DNA of 64,000 nucleotides from Duganella aceris (GCF_011090165.1 NZ_JAADJT010000011.1:223932-287931); one strand, 5' to 3'; positions 1-9,143 are shown, counted from the stretch's first letter. Notes: generated from the letters alone by a model not told the origin. Numbers and translations: made by a program.

Positions 1-1
1 C

Positions 2-739
2 CAGCCGCAAGCCTGCCTGGCCAGCGGCCGCATCATCGGCATGGAGGCGCTGGTGCGCTGGCGCCATCCGACCCGTGGCATGGTGGCGCCGGTGGAGTTC
101 ATCCCGCTGGCCGAGGAAACCGGCTTGATCAACCCGCTGGGCGACTGGGTGCTGCGCACCGCCTGCGCGCAGCTGCAACAGTTCATTTGCGCCGGCCTGC
201 CGCAGATGCGGGTCGCGGTTAACCTTTCGGTGCGCCAGCTGCTGCAAAAGGACTTCGCCGCGTCGGTCGAGGCGGTGCTGGCCGACACCGGCCTGGCGCC
301 GCATCTGCTGGAGCTGGAGATCACCGAAAGTACGCTGATGGAAAACGCGCAGGACACGCTGGCGGCGCTGCACCGCCTGCGCGGTCTCGGCGTGCGCCTG
401 TCGATCGACGACTTCGGCACCGGCTATTCGTCGCTGTCCTACCTGAAGCGCTTCCCGGTCGACATCATCAAGATCGACCGCTCCTTCGTCAACGACGTGC
501 CGCAGGACGCGGACGACGCCGCCATCGTCAGCGCCATCATCGCGCTGGCGCACAGCCTGCGGCTGGAAGTGGTGGCCGAGGGCGTGGAGACCGAGGCCCA
601 GTTGCAGTTCCTGCGCGACCGCCGCTGCGACATGATGCAGGGCTATTTGCTGAGTCCAGCTGTTCCCGCCGAGCAATTCGCCGAGCTGGTCAGGCGCTCG
701 GCGGACGCCGCTACAACAGTTCCCGCCCGGATATGCTGA
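2..739 (+). CDS. EAL-domain c-di-GMP phosphodiesterase, C-terminal part
   Basis: This reading frame is open at the left edge, so only the last part of a larger protein is present. It is an EAL domain, which hydrolyses cyclic di-GMP to pGpG. The visible motifs are the ones needed for catalysis: MEALVRW near the edge, the NLSVRQ asparagine, ELEITES, DDFGTGYSSL, KIDRSF with the catalytic lysine, and EGVET. With all of them intact the domain is probably active and not a degenerate receptor. Whether sensory or GGDEF domains precede it cannot be seen. The stop lies 61 bases before the TonB receptor start, and a separate ribosome site serves that gene. Confidence 0.93.
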   Translation, partial: QPQACLASGRIIGMEALVRWRHPTRGMVAPVEFIPLAEETGLINPLGDWVLRTACAQLQQFICAGLPQMRVAVNLSVRQLLQKDFAASVEAVLADTGLAPHLLELEITESTLMENAQDTLAALHRLRGLGVRLSIDDFGTGYSSLSYLKRFPVDIIKIDRSFVNDVPQDADDAAIVSAIIALAHSLRLEVVAEGVETEAQLQFLRDRRCDMMQGYLLSPAVPAEQFAELVRRSADAATTVPARIC

Positions 740-800
740 TTTATTAGCGGAACTTCCAAACCGCAAGCTAGAATGAAAAAAACACATCGGAGGTAGCATC

Positions 801-2915
801 TTGAAAGTGTGGAGCGCCCAACGGCTGACCTTGACCGCGGCACTCACTCTCCCGTTGACGGTGGCCCAGGCCTACGCCGGCCAGAGCCCGGCCGACGAGG
901 ATGAACTGGCCTTGCTGTACGGCGCCGCCGACAGCGTCAGCATCGCCACCGGCAATTTGCAGGCGCTGCGCCGCGCGCCGGCGGTGGCGTCGGTGATCAC
1001 CGCCGCCGACATCGCCGCCATGGGCGCGACCGACCTCGACCAGGTGCTCGAAAGCGTGCCGGGGATCCACGTCAACCGCACGCCCAACAGCAATTCGCCG
1101 CTGTACGTGGTGCGCGGCATCGTCAGTCCCTACACGCCGCAGATCCTGATGCTGCAGAACGGCGTCCCGATCACCACCGCCTATGTCGGCAACAAGGGAA
1201 ATATCTGGGGCGGTTATCCGGTCGAACACATCGCCCGCATCGAGATCATTCGCGGCCCCGGCTCGGCGCTGTACGGCTCGGATGCGTTCTCCGGCGTCAT
1301 CAACATCATCACCAAGGGCCCGCTCGAAGCCCAGGGCACCGAAGTCGGCGCCCGCGCCGGCACCTTCGACACCTATGACGCCTGGGTGCAACACGGCGGC
1401 AAGGTCGGACCGGTCGATGTCGCCGCCTATGTGCGCATGGGTTCGACCGACGGCAACGACAGCCGCATCGACGCCGACGCGCAAAGCCGCAACGACACGC
1501 TGTTCCGCAGCCACGCCAGCCTGGCGCCGGGCGGCCTGAACAACCAGGTCAAGGCGGCGGACGCCAATCTCGACCTGATCTACGGCCAGTGGCGCGCCCG
1601 CTTCGGCTACAAGAAACGCTACGACATGGGCACCGGCGCCGGCATCGCCTCGGCGCTGGACCCGGTCGGCCGCCAGCGCAGCGAACGCATCACCAGCAGC
1701 CTGGCCTGGGCCGATCCACAGTTCAGCGGCGACTGGGGCCTGGGCGCCAGCCTCAGCACGCAGCAGTATTCGCAGGAAGTGACCACGCTGTACCGGCTGT
1801 TGCCGCCGGGGCTGGTGTTCCCGACCGGCGCCTTCCCCGACGGCATGATCGGCGCGCCGGAGACGTGGGAGCGCACCTATCGCCTGTCCGGCTATGCCGA
1901 TTACAGCGGATTGAACGCGCATCACCTGCGCATCGGCGTCGGTCACGACGACATCGACCTGTACCGCGTGCGCGAGGTCCGCAACTTCAGCTACGCCGCC
2001 AACGGCACGCCGATCCCGCTGCCGTCCGTGATCGAGACCACGTACACGCTGCCGTTCCTGCGTCCGCAGCGGCGCAGGATCGACTATGTGTATCTGCAGG
2101 ACGAGTGGAACCTGGCCAAGGACTGGAACCTGACGGCGGGCGTGCGGCGCGATCGCTACTCGGACTTCGGCGGCACCACCAATCCGCGCCTGGCGCTGGT
2201 GTGGGACGCCAGTTTCGACCTCACCGCCAAGCTGCTGTACGGCCGCGCCTTCCGCGCGCCGGCTTTCCTCGAAAGCTACGGCATCACCAATCCGGTTGCG
2301 ATGGGCAATCCAAACCTGAAGCCGGAACGCAACGCGACCAGCGAACTGTCGTTCGCCTGGCAAGCGCGCGCCGACGCCAACGTCAACCTGACCTTCTATC
2401 GCTACGCTATGAAGAACATCATCCGCGTCGTGCCGAACGCCACGCCCGGCACCGGCGGCACCTACGCCAACACCGGCAACCAGAACGGCCGTGGCGTCGA
2501 GCTGGAGTCGACCTGGACGGTGACGCGCGATCTGCGCTTGTCCGGCAACTACGCCTGGCAGCGGTCGATCGACGAAACCACCGACACCGACGCCGGCTAT
2601 GCGCCGCACAACCATCTGTACGGCCGCGCCGATTGGGCGTTCGTCAGCGGCTACCAGGCCGGTACGCAGGTGAACTGGGTGGCGGGCCGCAAGCGCGCTT
2701 TCGGCGACGCGCGTCCCGCGATCAGCGACTACACCACGCTGGACCTGACGCTGGCGACGCGCAACGGACGCCGGCAATGGAACTTCTCGGCGGCGCTGCG
2801 CAACGTCTTCAACGCCGACGTGCGCGAGCCGACGCCCGCCCCCGGCCTGAACCTGCCGCACGACCTGCCGATGGCGCCGCGCACGATCTCGCTGCAGGCC
2901 TCCTACAGGATGTAA
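801..2915 (+). CDS. TonB-dependent outer-membrane receptor
   Basis: A 704-residue TonB-dependent receptor that would import a ligand (iron chelate, cobalamin or glycan) across the outer membrane using TonB energy. The start is TTG at 801, supported by an aggtag ribosome site about seven bases upstream; the first 26 residues form a cleavable signal peptide ending near AYAG. The plug domain follows (VITAADIAAMGATDLDQVL, then RIEIIRGPGSALYGSDAFSG at roughly 150-170), and the remainder is the beta-barrel with the usual NPNLKPER segment and an aromatic end (SYRM). No FecA-type N-terminal signalling domain is visible. The substrate cannot be told from the sequence. It converges on the chemotaxis receptor gene, 25 bases apart. 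Confidence 0.92.
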   Translation: MKVWSAQRLTLTAALTLPLTVAQAYAGQSPADEDELALLYGAADSVSIATGNLQALRRAPAVASVITAADIAAMGATDLDQVLESVPGIHVNRTPNSNSPLYVVRGIVSPYTPQILMLQNGVPITTAYVGNKGNIWGGYPVEHIARIEIIRGPGSALYGSDAFSGVINIITKGPLEAQGTEVGARAGTFDTYDAWVQHGGKVGPVDVAAYVRMGSTDGNDSRIDADAQSRNDTLFRSHASLAPGGLNNQVKAADANLDLIYGQWRARFGYKKRYDMGTGAGIASALDPVGRQRSERITSSLAWADPQFSGDWGLGASLSTQQYSQEVTTLYRLLPPGLVFPTGAFPDGMIGAPETWERTYRLSGYADYSGLNAHHLRIGVGHDDIDLYRVREVRNFSYAANGTPIPLPSVIETTYTLPFLRPQRRRIDYVYLQDEWNLAKDWNLTAGVRRDRYSDFGGTTNPRLALVWDASFDLTAKLLYGRAFRAPAFLESYGITNPVAMGNPNLKPERNATSELSFAWQARADANVNLTFYRYAMKNIIRVVPNATPGTGGTYANTGNQNGRGVELESTWTVTRDLRLSGNYAWQRSIDETTDTDAGYAPHNHLYGRADWAFVSGYQAGTQVNWVAGRKRAFGDARPAISDYTTLDLTLATRNGRRQWNFSAALRNVFNADVREPTPAPGLNLPHDLPMAPRTISLQASYRM

Positions 2916-2940
2916 ATCCGCCGCGCCGTCGGCGCCGACG

Positions 2941-4599
2941 CTAGGCGGCCTTCGGGGCGGCGATGCGCGGCGGAACCTCACGCCGCGCAGCGTGCCGAAC
3001 GGCGGGAATCGGCAACTGGTGGATGGCGGCATGTCCCCAACCATCCGCGTCGATCTTGAACGAGCCGACCAGCTCCGCCAGCTCGCGCGCCTGCGCCTGC
3101 ATGGCGTCCGCCGCCGCTGCGGCCTCCTCCACCAGCGCCGCGTTCTGCTGCGTGACGTCGTCCATATCGCTGATCGCCGCGTTGACCTGCTCGATGCCAT
3201 GCTCCTGCTCCGCGCTGGCCGAGCTGATCGCGCCCATGATCGCGGTCACCTTGCGCACGCTGAGCACGATCTCGTTCATGGTCGCGCCGGCCGTCTCGGC
3301 CAGCTCGCTGCCGCTGGCGATGCGCTGCGCCGAATCGTTGATCAGCACCTTGATCTCCTTGGCCGCCGTCGCCGAACGCTGCGCCAGGTTGCGCACCTCG
3401 GACGCCACCACCGCGAACCCACGCCCCTGCTCGCCGGCCCGCGCCGCCTCCACCGCCGCGTTCAAGGCCAGGATATTGGTCTGGAACGCGATGCCATCGA
3501 TCACGCTGGTGATGTCGACGATCTTGTGCGCGTAGTCGTTGATGCTGGCCATGGTCCGCACCACCTCCGACACCACGTCGCCGCCCTTGCCCGCCACCTC
3601 GGACGCCGACAGCGCCAACTCATTGGCGTGGCGCGCGTTGCCGCTGTTCTGCCGCACCGCCGCCGTCAATTCCTCCATCGCCGACGCGGTCTCTTCCAGC
3701 GCGCCGGCCTGGTGCTCGGTGCGGCGCGACAGATCCAGGTTGCCGTTGGCGATTTCGCGCGAGGCCGAATCGATCGCCACCGCGCCGTCGCGCACCCGGC
3801 CCACGGTGTCGGCCAGACGGCCGGTCATGTGGCTGAGCGCATCGAATAATTTGCCGATCTCGTCGCTGCGGCCGTGACGGATCGCCACGTGCAGCTCGCC
3901 CGCCGCGACCTGCTCGGCCAGCGCCACCGCCTGCGTCAGCGGTCGCACGATGCTGCGCGTCAGCAGCCATGCCAGCAGCGCGCCCAGCGCCAAGGTCGCC
4001 AGGCCGAGACCGATCAACAGCGCGCGGCTGCCGCGAAACTGGCTGTCCGACTCGGCCGCCAGCGCCTTGGCCTGTTGGGTTTGATAGCTCAACAGCTGGT
4101 CCAGCGCGCCGGTGTAGGCCTTGAAGACGGCCGGCATCTTGTTGTCCAGCAGGTCGCCGACATCCTGGATGCGTCCCATGTCCTTGAACTTGAACAGTTC
4201 TCCGCGCATGGCCAGGTACGCCGCCTTCTTGCCGGACACCGCGCCGCGCAGCGCCGCTTCTGCGGCTTCGGCCGGCATCGCCGCCAGCCTGGACTCCAGG
4301 GTCGCGGCCAGTTTCTCGCCGGCGGTCAGCTGCGCCTGGAAGATGTCGCCCACTTCCAGACTGTCGCTGCGGGCGATGGAGATCACGCGCAGGCCGTTCA
4401 GTTCGGTCACGCCCAGCAGTTCGGAGGTCAGCTGCTGCCGCGCCAGTTTTTCGTTGACCAGGCTGGACGCCGTGTCATTGGCCGATTGCAGCCGCCACAG
4501 CGATACGCCGGACATGCAGGCCATCACGAACAACAACAAGGCGAACGACGCCACGACACGCATGCCGGTATTTAATTGGGGAAATTTCATAGCCTTCAT
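2941..4599 (-). CDS. Methyl-accepting chemotaxis protein
   Basis: A 552-residue inner-membrane chemoreceptor. It has an N-terminal transmembrane helix (about 14-33), a periplasmic four-helix-bundle type sensor (about 34-190), a second helix rich in Leu/Ala (about 192-214), a HAMP linker beginning RSIVRPLTQAV, and a cytoplasmic signalling domain. The hairpin tip, which contacts CheA and CheW, is intact (GIAFQTNILALNAAVEAARAG), followed by VVASEVRNLAQRSA. There is no C-terminal pentapeptide for CheR docking; it ends in a short Pro/Ala-rich tail. It is divergent from the Sia-like module. A second, ruined receptor of the same class lies at 25.97-26.80 kb. Confidence 0.95.
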   Translation of the reverse strand: MKAMKFPQLNTGMRVVASFALLLFVMACMSGVSLWRLQSANDTASSLVNEKLARQQLTSELLGVTELNGLRVISIARSDSLEVGDIFQAQLTAGEKLAATLESRLAAMPAEAAEAALRGAVSGKKAAYLAMRGELFKFKDMGRIQDVGDLLDNKMPAVFKAYTGALDQLLSYQTQQAKALAAESDSQFRGSRALLIGLGLATLALGALLAWLLTRSIVRPLTQAVALAEQVAAGELHVAIRHGRSDEIGKLFDALSHMTGRLADTVGRVRDGAVAIDSASREIANGNLDLSRRTEHQAGALEETASAMEELTAAVRQNSGNARHANELALSASEVAGKGGDVVSEVVRTMASINDYAHKIVDITSVIDGIAFQTNILALNAAVEAARAGEQGRGFAVVASEVRNLAQRSATAAKEIKVLINDSAQRIASGSELAETAGATMNEIVLSVRKVTAIMGAISSASAEQEHGIEQVNAAISDMDDVTQQNAALVEEAAAAADAMQAQARELAELVGSFKIDADGWGHAAIHQLPIPAVRHAARREVPPRIAAPKAA

Positions 4600-4707
4600 C
4601 TTTAAAAGTCACGGAATGCCGACACTGTAGCCGCCAAATGTGACACGTCAATTACCGTGAGGCAATATTTGCAATGCCTGTGCGCAGACTGATAACAGAC
4701 TTTTCTT

Positions 4708-4737
4708 TTGATTAAGATGTCATCGACTGGTAATAAT
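4708..4737 (+). promoter_or_regulatory. Candidate sigma-70 promoter of the sia-like module
   Basis: TTGATT (4708-4713) is followed after 17 or 18 bases by TAATAA/AATAAT (4731-4737), a fair -35/-10 pair. It lies about 50 bases upstream of the GTG start at 4785, in the 185-base divergent gap between the chemoreceptor and the phosphatase gene. Called by eye from consensus match and position. Confidence 0.4.
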
Positions 4738-4784
4738 TTCCCTATAGCATGTAGTCCTGTTGTCTTAACTAAAGGTTACCGGCC

Positions 4785-6008
4785 GTGGAGTTCAATGCCT
4801 CTCGTTTGCACCTGCCTCGTTTTCGCTTGTCGGTCGCGGCCGACCTGTGTGTGGAAACCGTATCGGTGCCGTCCGACACCAGTAACTTCGCTGTACTGGA
4901 ACTGTTCACCGAACGCCGGGATCTGAATAGCCTGCCGGTGATCGAGGGCGAGCGCCCCATCGGCCTGATCAGCCGCAACATCTTCATGTCGCAGATGTCC
5001 AAGCCCTTCTACCACGAACTGTATGGGAAGAAGAGCTGCATCGCCTTCATGGACAAGGAACCGCTGATCGTCGACGCCGCGATGAGCATCGAGGCGCTGA
5101 CTTTCCGCGCCGTCGAATCGGGCGAGAAAGCGCTGGCCGACGGCTTCATCGTCACCCGTGACGGCGCGCTGGCCGGCGTCGGCTTCGGCCTGCAGCTGAT
5201 GAACGTGGTGGCCAATATGCAGGCGGAGAAAAACCGCCAGATCATGCACAGCATCGACTACGCCAGCGTGATCCAGCGCGCGCTGCTGCGTCCATCCGAC
5301 CTGGCCCTGGCCGACGTCCTCGACGACGCCCACCTCGAATGGCAGCCGCGCGACGTGGTCGGCGGCGACTTCTACCACTTCGCGCGGTATGAAGACGGCT
5401 GGTTCGCCGCCATCGCGGATTGCACCGGCCATGGCGTGCCGGGCGCGTTCATGACCTTGATCTCTTCCTCCACGTTGACGCAGGCCTTGCAGCAACTGGG
5501 CCCGCGCGATCCGGCGGCGTTGATCGGAGAGGTCAACCGCGGCGTCAAGAGCATGCTGGGCCAGATCGAAGGCAACGGCAACGCCGAATCGAACGACGGC
5601 ATGGACGCCGCCTTCCTGTGGTTCGACAACGCCACGCGCCAGCTGCACTTCGCCGGCGCCAAGCTGCCGCTGTTCCAGCTCGACCCGGAACAGCAGGCGG
5701 TGCAGACCATCGACGCCGAACGCATGGGCGTCGGCTACGTCGATTCGCCGCAGGACTACGCCTGGAACAACAAGGTGATCACGATTCCCGAGGGCAGCCT
5801 GCTGTTCCTCACCACCGACGGTCTGATCGACCAGATCGGCGGCGCCAAGGACATCGCCTACGGCAAGCGCCGCATGCGCGACGTGCTGCTGGCGCAGCGC
5901 ACCGCCTGCGCGCGCCACGTCAGCCAGGCCATGCTCGACGACTACCAGGCCTGGCAAGGCGCGCAGCCACGCCGCGACGACCTGACCTTTTTCTGTTTCC
6001 GCCCCTAA
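4785..6008 (+). CDS. PP2C/SpoIIE phosphatase with N-terminal CBS pair (SiaA-like)
   Basis: A 407-residue soluble protein. Residues about 28-140 look like two CBS-type repeats (LPVIEGERPIGLISRNIF and GFIVTRDGALAGVGF), then a short linker, then a SpoIIE-type PP2C domain with GGDFY (Asp195), DCTGHGVPGAFM (Asp212) and TTDGLID metal ligands. The start is GTG at 4785 with aagg nine bases before. It is the first of four close genes matching the order of Pseudomonas siaABCD, in which SiaA dephosphorylates SiaC. Known SiaA is membrane-bound; this one has no transmembrane helix and carries CBS-like repeats instead, so the input signal may be a cytoplasmic nucleotide. Assignment rests on domains and gene order. 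Confidence 0.85.
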   Translation: MEFNASRLHLPRFRLSVAADLCVETVSVPSDTSNFAVLELFTERRDLNSLPVIEGERPIGLISRNIFMSQMSKPFYHELYGKKSCIAFMDKEPLIVDAAMSIEALTFRAVESGEKALADGFIVTRDGALAGVGFGLQLMNVVANMQAEKNRQIMHSIDYASVIQRALLRPSDLALADVLDDAHLEWQPRDVVGGDFYHFARYEDGWFAAIADCTGHGVPGAFMTLISSSTLTQALQQLGPRDPAALIGEVNRGVKSMLGQIEGNGNAESNDGMDAAFLWFDNATRQLHFAGAKLPLFQLDPEQQAVQTIDAERMGVGYVDSPQDYAWNNKVITIPEGSLLFLTTDGLIDQIGGAKDIAYGKRRMRDVLLAQRTACARHVSQAMLDDYQAWQGAQPRRDDLTFFCFRP

Positions 6009-6021
6009 GAGGAGCACGATT

Positions 6022-6579
6022 TTGCTGTACGAAGAATTCAACGACTTCTGGGATGTGGCCCGCAAGCGCAACATCATCTTTTTCTACGTGGGCTACTTTT
6101 CGCAGCACGTGGTGGCCGCCATTTCCGAAACCATCAAGGCGCGGCTGGACACGGCCGGCGCGGCGGGACCGACGCGGCGCCGCATCTTCTCGTCCTTCGT
6201 CGAAATGTCGCAGAACATCATGCACTACTCGTCCGACACGCTGACGCCCGACGAGCAGTCGGACAACCAGATGCGGCGCGGCTCGTTTTGCATCGGCATG
6301 AAGGGCGACAGCTTCTTCCTGCTGTGCGCCAATCCGGTCGACAGCGCCAACGTCGAGCGCATCCGCAGCCGCCTCGAACCGCTGCACACGATGTCGATGG
6401 AGGAAATCAAGTCGGCCTACAAGAAGGCGCTGCGCGACGAGACGCCGGCCGACAGCAAGGGCGCCGGCCTGGGCTTTCTGACCATGGCGCGCGACGCCAG
6501 CGAACCGCTGGAATTCGAATTCGTGCAGGACAACCAGCACCCGGACGCCACGGTCTTCTGCATCAAAGCGATCATCTGA
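6022..6579 (+). CDS. siaB: SiaB-like GHKL-type protein kinase
   Basis: A 185-residue protein of the SiaB kinase family, which phosphorylates the small partner SiaC and so opposes the SiaA phosphatase. The ATP-binding motifs resemble histidine-kinase-type folds: EMSQNIMHYS (Glu61, Asn65) as the N box and GAGLGFLTMAR near residue 147 as the G box. No transmembrane helix is present. The start is TTG at 6022, preceded by an aagaggagc ribosome site; a 13-base gap separates it from the phosphatase gene, so they are probably co-transcribed. Identification comes from these motifs plus neighbours on both sides. Confidence 0.82.
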   Translation: MLYEEFNDFWDVARKRNIIFFYVGYFSQHVVAAISETIKARLDTAGAAGPTRRRIFSSFVEMSQNIMHYSSDTLTPDEQSDNQMRRGSFCIGMKGDSFFLLCANPVDSANVERIRSRLEPLHTMSMEEIKSAYKKALRDETPADSKGAGLGFLTMARDASEPLEFEFVQDNQHPDATVFCIKAII

Positions 6580-6596
6580 ATATACTGAGAACTAAC

Positions 6597-6983
6597 ATGG
6601 AACCACTCTTTATCGCCGCCTCGCCGACCTCGCCGGAGATCGACTTCCGCTTCGACCAGCACACGCTGTCGATCAAAGGCGAATCCTATCCGGAGAACGC
6701 CGCCGCCTTCTACGGCCCGGTGATCGCGCAGGTGCAGGCTTATCTCGCGGAGCGCAAGGACGCGGCCATCACCGTCAACGTCTCGCTGGCCTACTTCAAC
6801 AGCTCCAGCACCAAGATGCTGTTCTCGTTCTTCGAAGCGCTGAACGACGCCGCCATGGCCGGCAACCACGTGCGCCTGAACTGGTACCACGACGAGGACG
6901 ACGACACCATCCTCGAATTCGGCCAGGAATTGCAGGACGATTTCGGCGCCCTCGACTTCCACGACCATGCGGTGAGCGGCTGA
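6597..6983 (+). CDS. siaC: SiaC-like regulatory phosphoprotein (DUF1987 family)
   Basis: A 128-residue acidic protein of the SiaC family. In Pseudomonas the unphosphorylated form binds and activates the diguanylate cyclase SiaD, and a phosphorylated Thr/Ser switches it off. The family signature is visible: IKGESYPENAAAFYGPV near residue 26 and LAYFNSSSTKMLF near 64. The phospho-acceptor is expected in the Ser69-Thr72 run; the exact residue is inferred. ATG at 6597 is chosen because the open frame before it runs through the kinase gene. Its stop overlaps the next start (TGATG), so translation with the cyclase is probably coupled. Confidence 0.83.
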   Translation: MEPLFIAASPTSPEIDFRFDQHTLSIKGESYPENAAAFYGPVIAQVQAYLAERKDAAITVNVSLAYFNSSSTKMLFSFFEALNDAAMAGNHVRLNWYHDEDDDTILEFGQELQDDFGALDFHDHAVSG

Positions 6984-7780
6984 TGAAACCCGCGGCCGAA
7001 GCCGATCTGTTCGCGTTGGAGAGCGCGGCCCTGGCCAACGCCAAGGCCGCGCACGCGGACCCGGGCGCCGACGCGCGCTCCGCGCTGGCCGAGATGATCG
7101 TCCACTACGAGCGCCTGATGCGCGAGAGCCGGCGCCTGATCCGCCGCAGCGACCGCGCCGAGTTCGACATGAACCAGATGAACCGCCAGCTGCACGAATT
7201 GGCGCAACAGCTGGAATACCGCGCCACCCACGACCCGCTGACCGGAGCGCTGAACCGGGGAGCGGTCATCGACCAGGCCAGCGCCTGCCTGGAGAGCCGC
7301 GACCTGGCCCTGATCGTGCTCGATATCGATCACTTCAAGTGGGTCAACGACGACTTCGGCCACCCGGCCGGCGACACCGTCATCAAGACGGTGGTGAACT
7401 GCCTGCAGGATCTGCTCGGGCCGGAAGTGGCGATCGGGCGCGTCGGCGGCGAGGAATTCTCGGTGGTGTGGCCTACCGCTTCGGTGGAAGAGGCGCAGAC
7501 GGTGGCCGCCAGCATTTGCGACGCCATCGCCGACCAGGTGTTCGGCGCGCCGATCGACCGCCAGATCACGGCCAGCGTCGGCGTCAGCTGGAATCCGGCC
7601 GGCACCACCTTCGAACTGGCCTACAGCCGCGCCGACGAGGCGCTGTACGCCGCCAAGCGCGCCGGCCGCAACTGCGTCAAGGTGTACTGGCAGTTGCCGC
7701 CGCCGCAGCCTTTATCCCCAGCGTCGGCACCGCCCGCTACTCCGCCAGCGCCCGCAGGCGCCTCAACTCCCTGCCATTGA
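6983..7780 (+). CDS. siaD: GGDEF diguanylate cyclase (SiaD-like)
   Basis: A 265-residue cyclase making cyclic di-GMP from two GTP. An alpha-helical N-terminal part (about 1-78, rich in Arg/Glu, likely the coiled coil that SiaC binds) precedes the GGDEF domain; the active loop is GGEEF at 155-159. The RxxD inhibitory site that normally lies five residues earlier is absent (PEVA there), so product feedback through that site is not expected. The tail from about residue 238 is Pro/Ala-rich and low complexity. It overlaps the upstream gene by one base. Its last 44 bases overlap the end of the opposing HipA-like gene. Confidence 0.9.
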   Translation: MKPAAEADLFALESAALANAKAAHADPGADARSALAEMIVHYERLMRESRRLIRRSDRAEFDMNQMNRQLHELAQQLEYRATHDPLTGALNRGAVIDQASACLESRDLALIVLDIDHFKWVNDDFGHPAGDTVIKTVVNCLQDLLGPEVAIGRVGGEEFSVVWPTASVEEAQTVAASICDAIADQVFGAPIDRQITASVGVSWNPAGTTFELAYSRADEALYAAKRAGRNCVKVYWQLPPPQPLSPASAPPATPPAPAGASTPCH

Positions 7781-9143
7781 CACGGCATGTCGCGCGGAAG
7801 CCGGCGCTGATGCGTCCATCGGCCGCCGCCATGCTCCAGAACTCGATCGCCGCCTGCGCCGCCGCCAGCCAGTCCTCGCGCTCCGCCGGCAAAGGCAGCG
7901 CCGGCGCGAATTCGCGCGGCGGCAGCTCCACCCCGCGCACCGGCGCATACAGCATCGGCAGCATGTCGTAGGCCGGCGCGAGCGCCAGCGGCGGCTTGCC
8001 CGCCGCGCCGGGAACGAAGGCCAGGTTCCCTTCATGCATATCGTTGTTGCCGATCAGCCGGCCGAAGTGCCATAAGCGCTTGATCTCGGCGTGGGTATCG
8101 GCGCCGACGTAGCGGTCCGCCAGCATGCGCGCCGCGACCTTGATCCAGCCCTCGCCCGCCATGCCGAACAGCGCCGCGTCCAGCGCCGCCCAGGTGCAGA
8201 CCGCCGAGCGGCCGAAATCGCCGTGGCGGTCGAAGCGCACCACCTCCAGCATGGTGCGCTGGCCGTGGCGCAGCACGCGGCTGCGCGCCGCCGCCACGCC
8301 GAGATGATTGCTGATCGTCTCCAGCGCCAGATGCTCGCACACCAGCAGATCCGACCAGCGCTGCGTGCCGGGCGCGTTGTCGTTGCCGGAGAATTTGACG
8401 ATGACGTGGGCGCGCTCGCCGTCATGCTCGCGGAAGGCGGTAAACTTGGGGAACTCGCCGCCGGCGGACGAGCCGGCGACGCCCGCCTCCATCGCTATCT
8501 CCGCCTGGCGCGTGTAGGCCGACTCGATCTCCGCCGCCGCGACCGGCGCCAGACCCTGCCGCAGCGCTTCCAGGTGGCGGCGGTAGGCCGCTTCGCCAAG
8601 GATGTAGTTGCCGGCGGCGTCCGCGCCCAGCGTCGACAACACGTACAGGGTGTCGTCCTCCTGCCACTTCTGCGGGTCGGCCCCGACTTGCAGCATCTCG
8701 GCGAAATTGCGCGCGAAATTCCGGCCGAGGAAACCCTGCGGCCGCATGTCGTCGAGCGGGTATGGCAGGCCGGGGAACCAGCCGTCGCCCATCTCCGGCG
8801 CCAGCGGCCATTCGAGCGGCTGTTCGTAGCGCAGCGCGCAGCCGGCGGGATAGATAGGATCAAGCAGCGCGACCTGCTCGCCACGGCCCTTGCGGTCGAT
8901 CCGATACAGCGGAATCGGTTCGCGAACGCCGCGCAGCGGACGGCGCGCCGCATAGCTGGTGCGCCGTGCCGCGCCGCGCACCACCACCTGGTCGCCCAGT
9001 TCCTTCACCATGCGCATCATGGTGGCGCGGCTCAGCGACGACCGGTTTTTCTGCAGGCGGAGCAGCAGATCGGCGCCGGAAATCACCCGCGCCAGCCGAA
9101 GTATATGCAGCACATCAACGGAAGAAGCCATGAAACGCACCAT
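7737..9143 (-). CDS. yjjJ: HipA-family kinase, YjjJ type, with fused N-terminal DNA-binding part
   Basis: A 468-residue protein of the YjjJ branch of HipA-like serine/threonine kinases. The N-terminal ~85 residues look like a winged helix (ISGADLLLRLQKNRSSLSRA) in place of a separate HipB antitoxin; none is encoded beside it. The kinase part shows a phosphate-binding loop region (GGEFPKFTAF), the VKFSG lysine, the catalytic loop NDMHEGN (367-373) and the metal site AYDMLP (Asp393), so it appears intact. ATG at 9143 or the in-frame ATG at 9131 could start it. The 10-base word tgaaacgatt occurs at 9143-9152 and again at 9209-9218, perhaps an autoregulatory site. Confidence 0.85.
   Translation of the reverse strand: MVRFMASSVDVLHILRLARVISGADLLLRLQKNRSSLSRATMMRMVKELGDQVVVRGAARRTSYAARRPLRGVREPIPLYRIDRKGRGEQVALLDPIYPAGCALRYEQPLEWPLAPEMGDGWFPGLPYPLDDMRPQGFLGRNFARNFAEMLQVGADPQKWQEDDTLYVLSTLGADAAGNYILGEAAYRRHLEALRQGLAPVAAAEIESAYTRQAEIAMEAGVAGSSAGGEFPKFTAFREHDGERAHVIVKFSGNDNAPGTQRWSDLLVCEHLALETISNHLGVAAARSRVLRHGQRTMLEVVRFDRHGDFGRSAVCTWAALDAALFGMAGEGWIKVAARMLADRYVGADTHAEIKRLWHFGRLIGNNDMHEGNLAFVPGAAGKPPLALAPAYDMLPMLYAPVRGVELPPREFAPALPLPAEREDWLAAAQAAIEFWSMAAADGRISAGFRATCRVNGRELRRLRALAE

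Noticed and set aside
768..3200. 810-codon open frame on the minus strand opposite the first TonB receptor
   Set aside because: High-GC shadow: Arg/Ala/Gly-rich with no domain, while the plus strand has a complete receptor with signal peptide and plug.
7737..9143. Search for a HipB antitoxin gene beside the HipA-like gene
   Set aside because: Flanks hold a cyclase and a dehydrogenase; the YjjJ type carries its own DNA-binding part.
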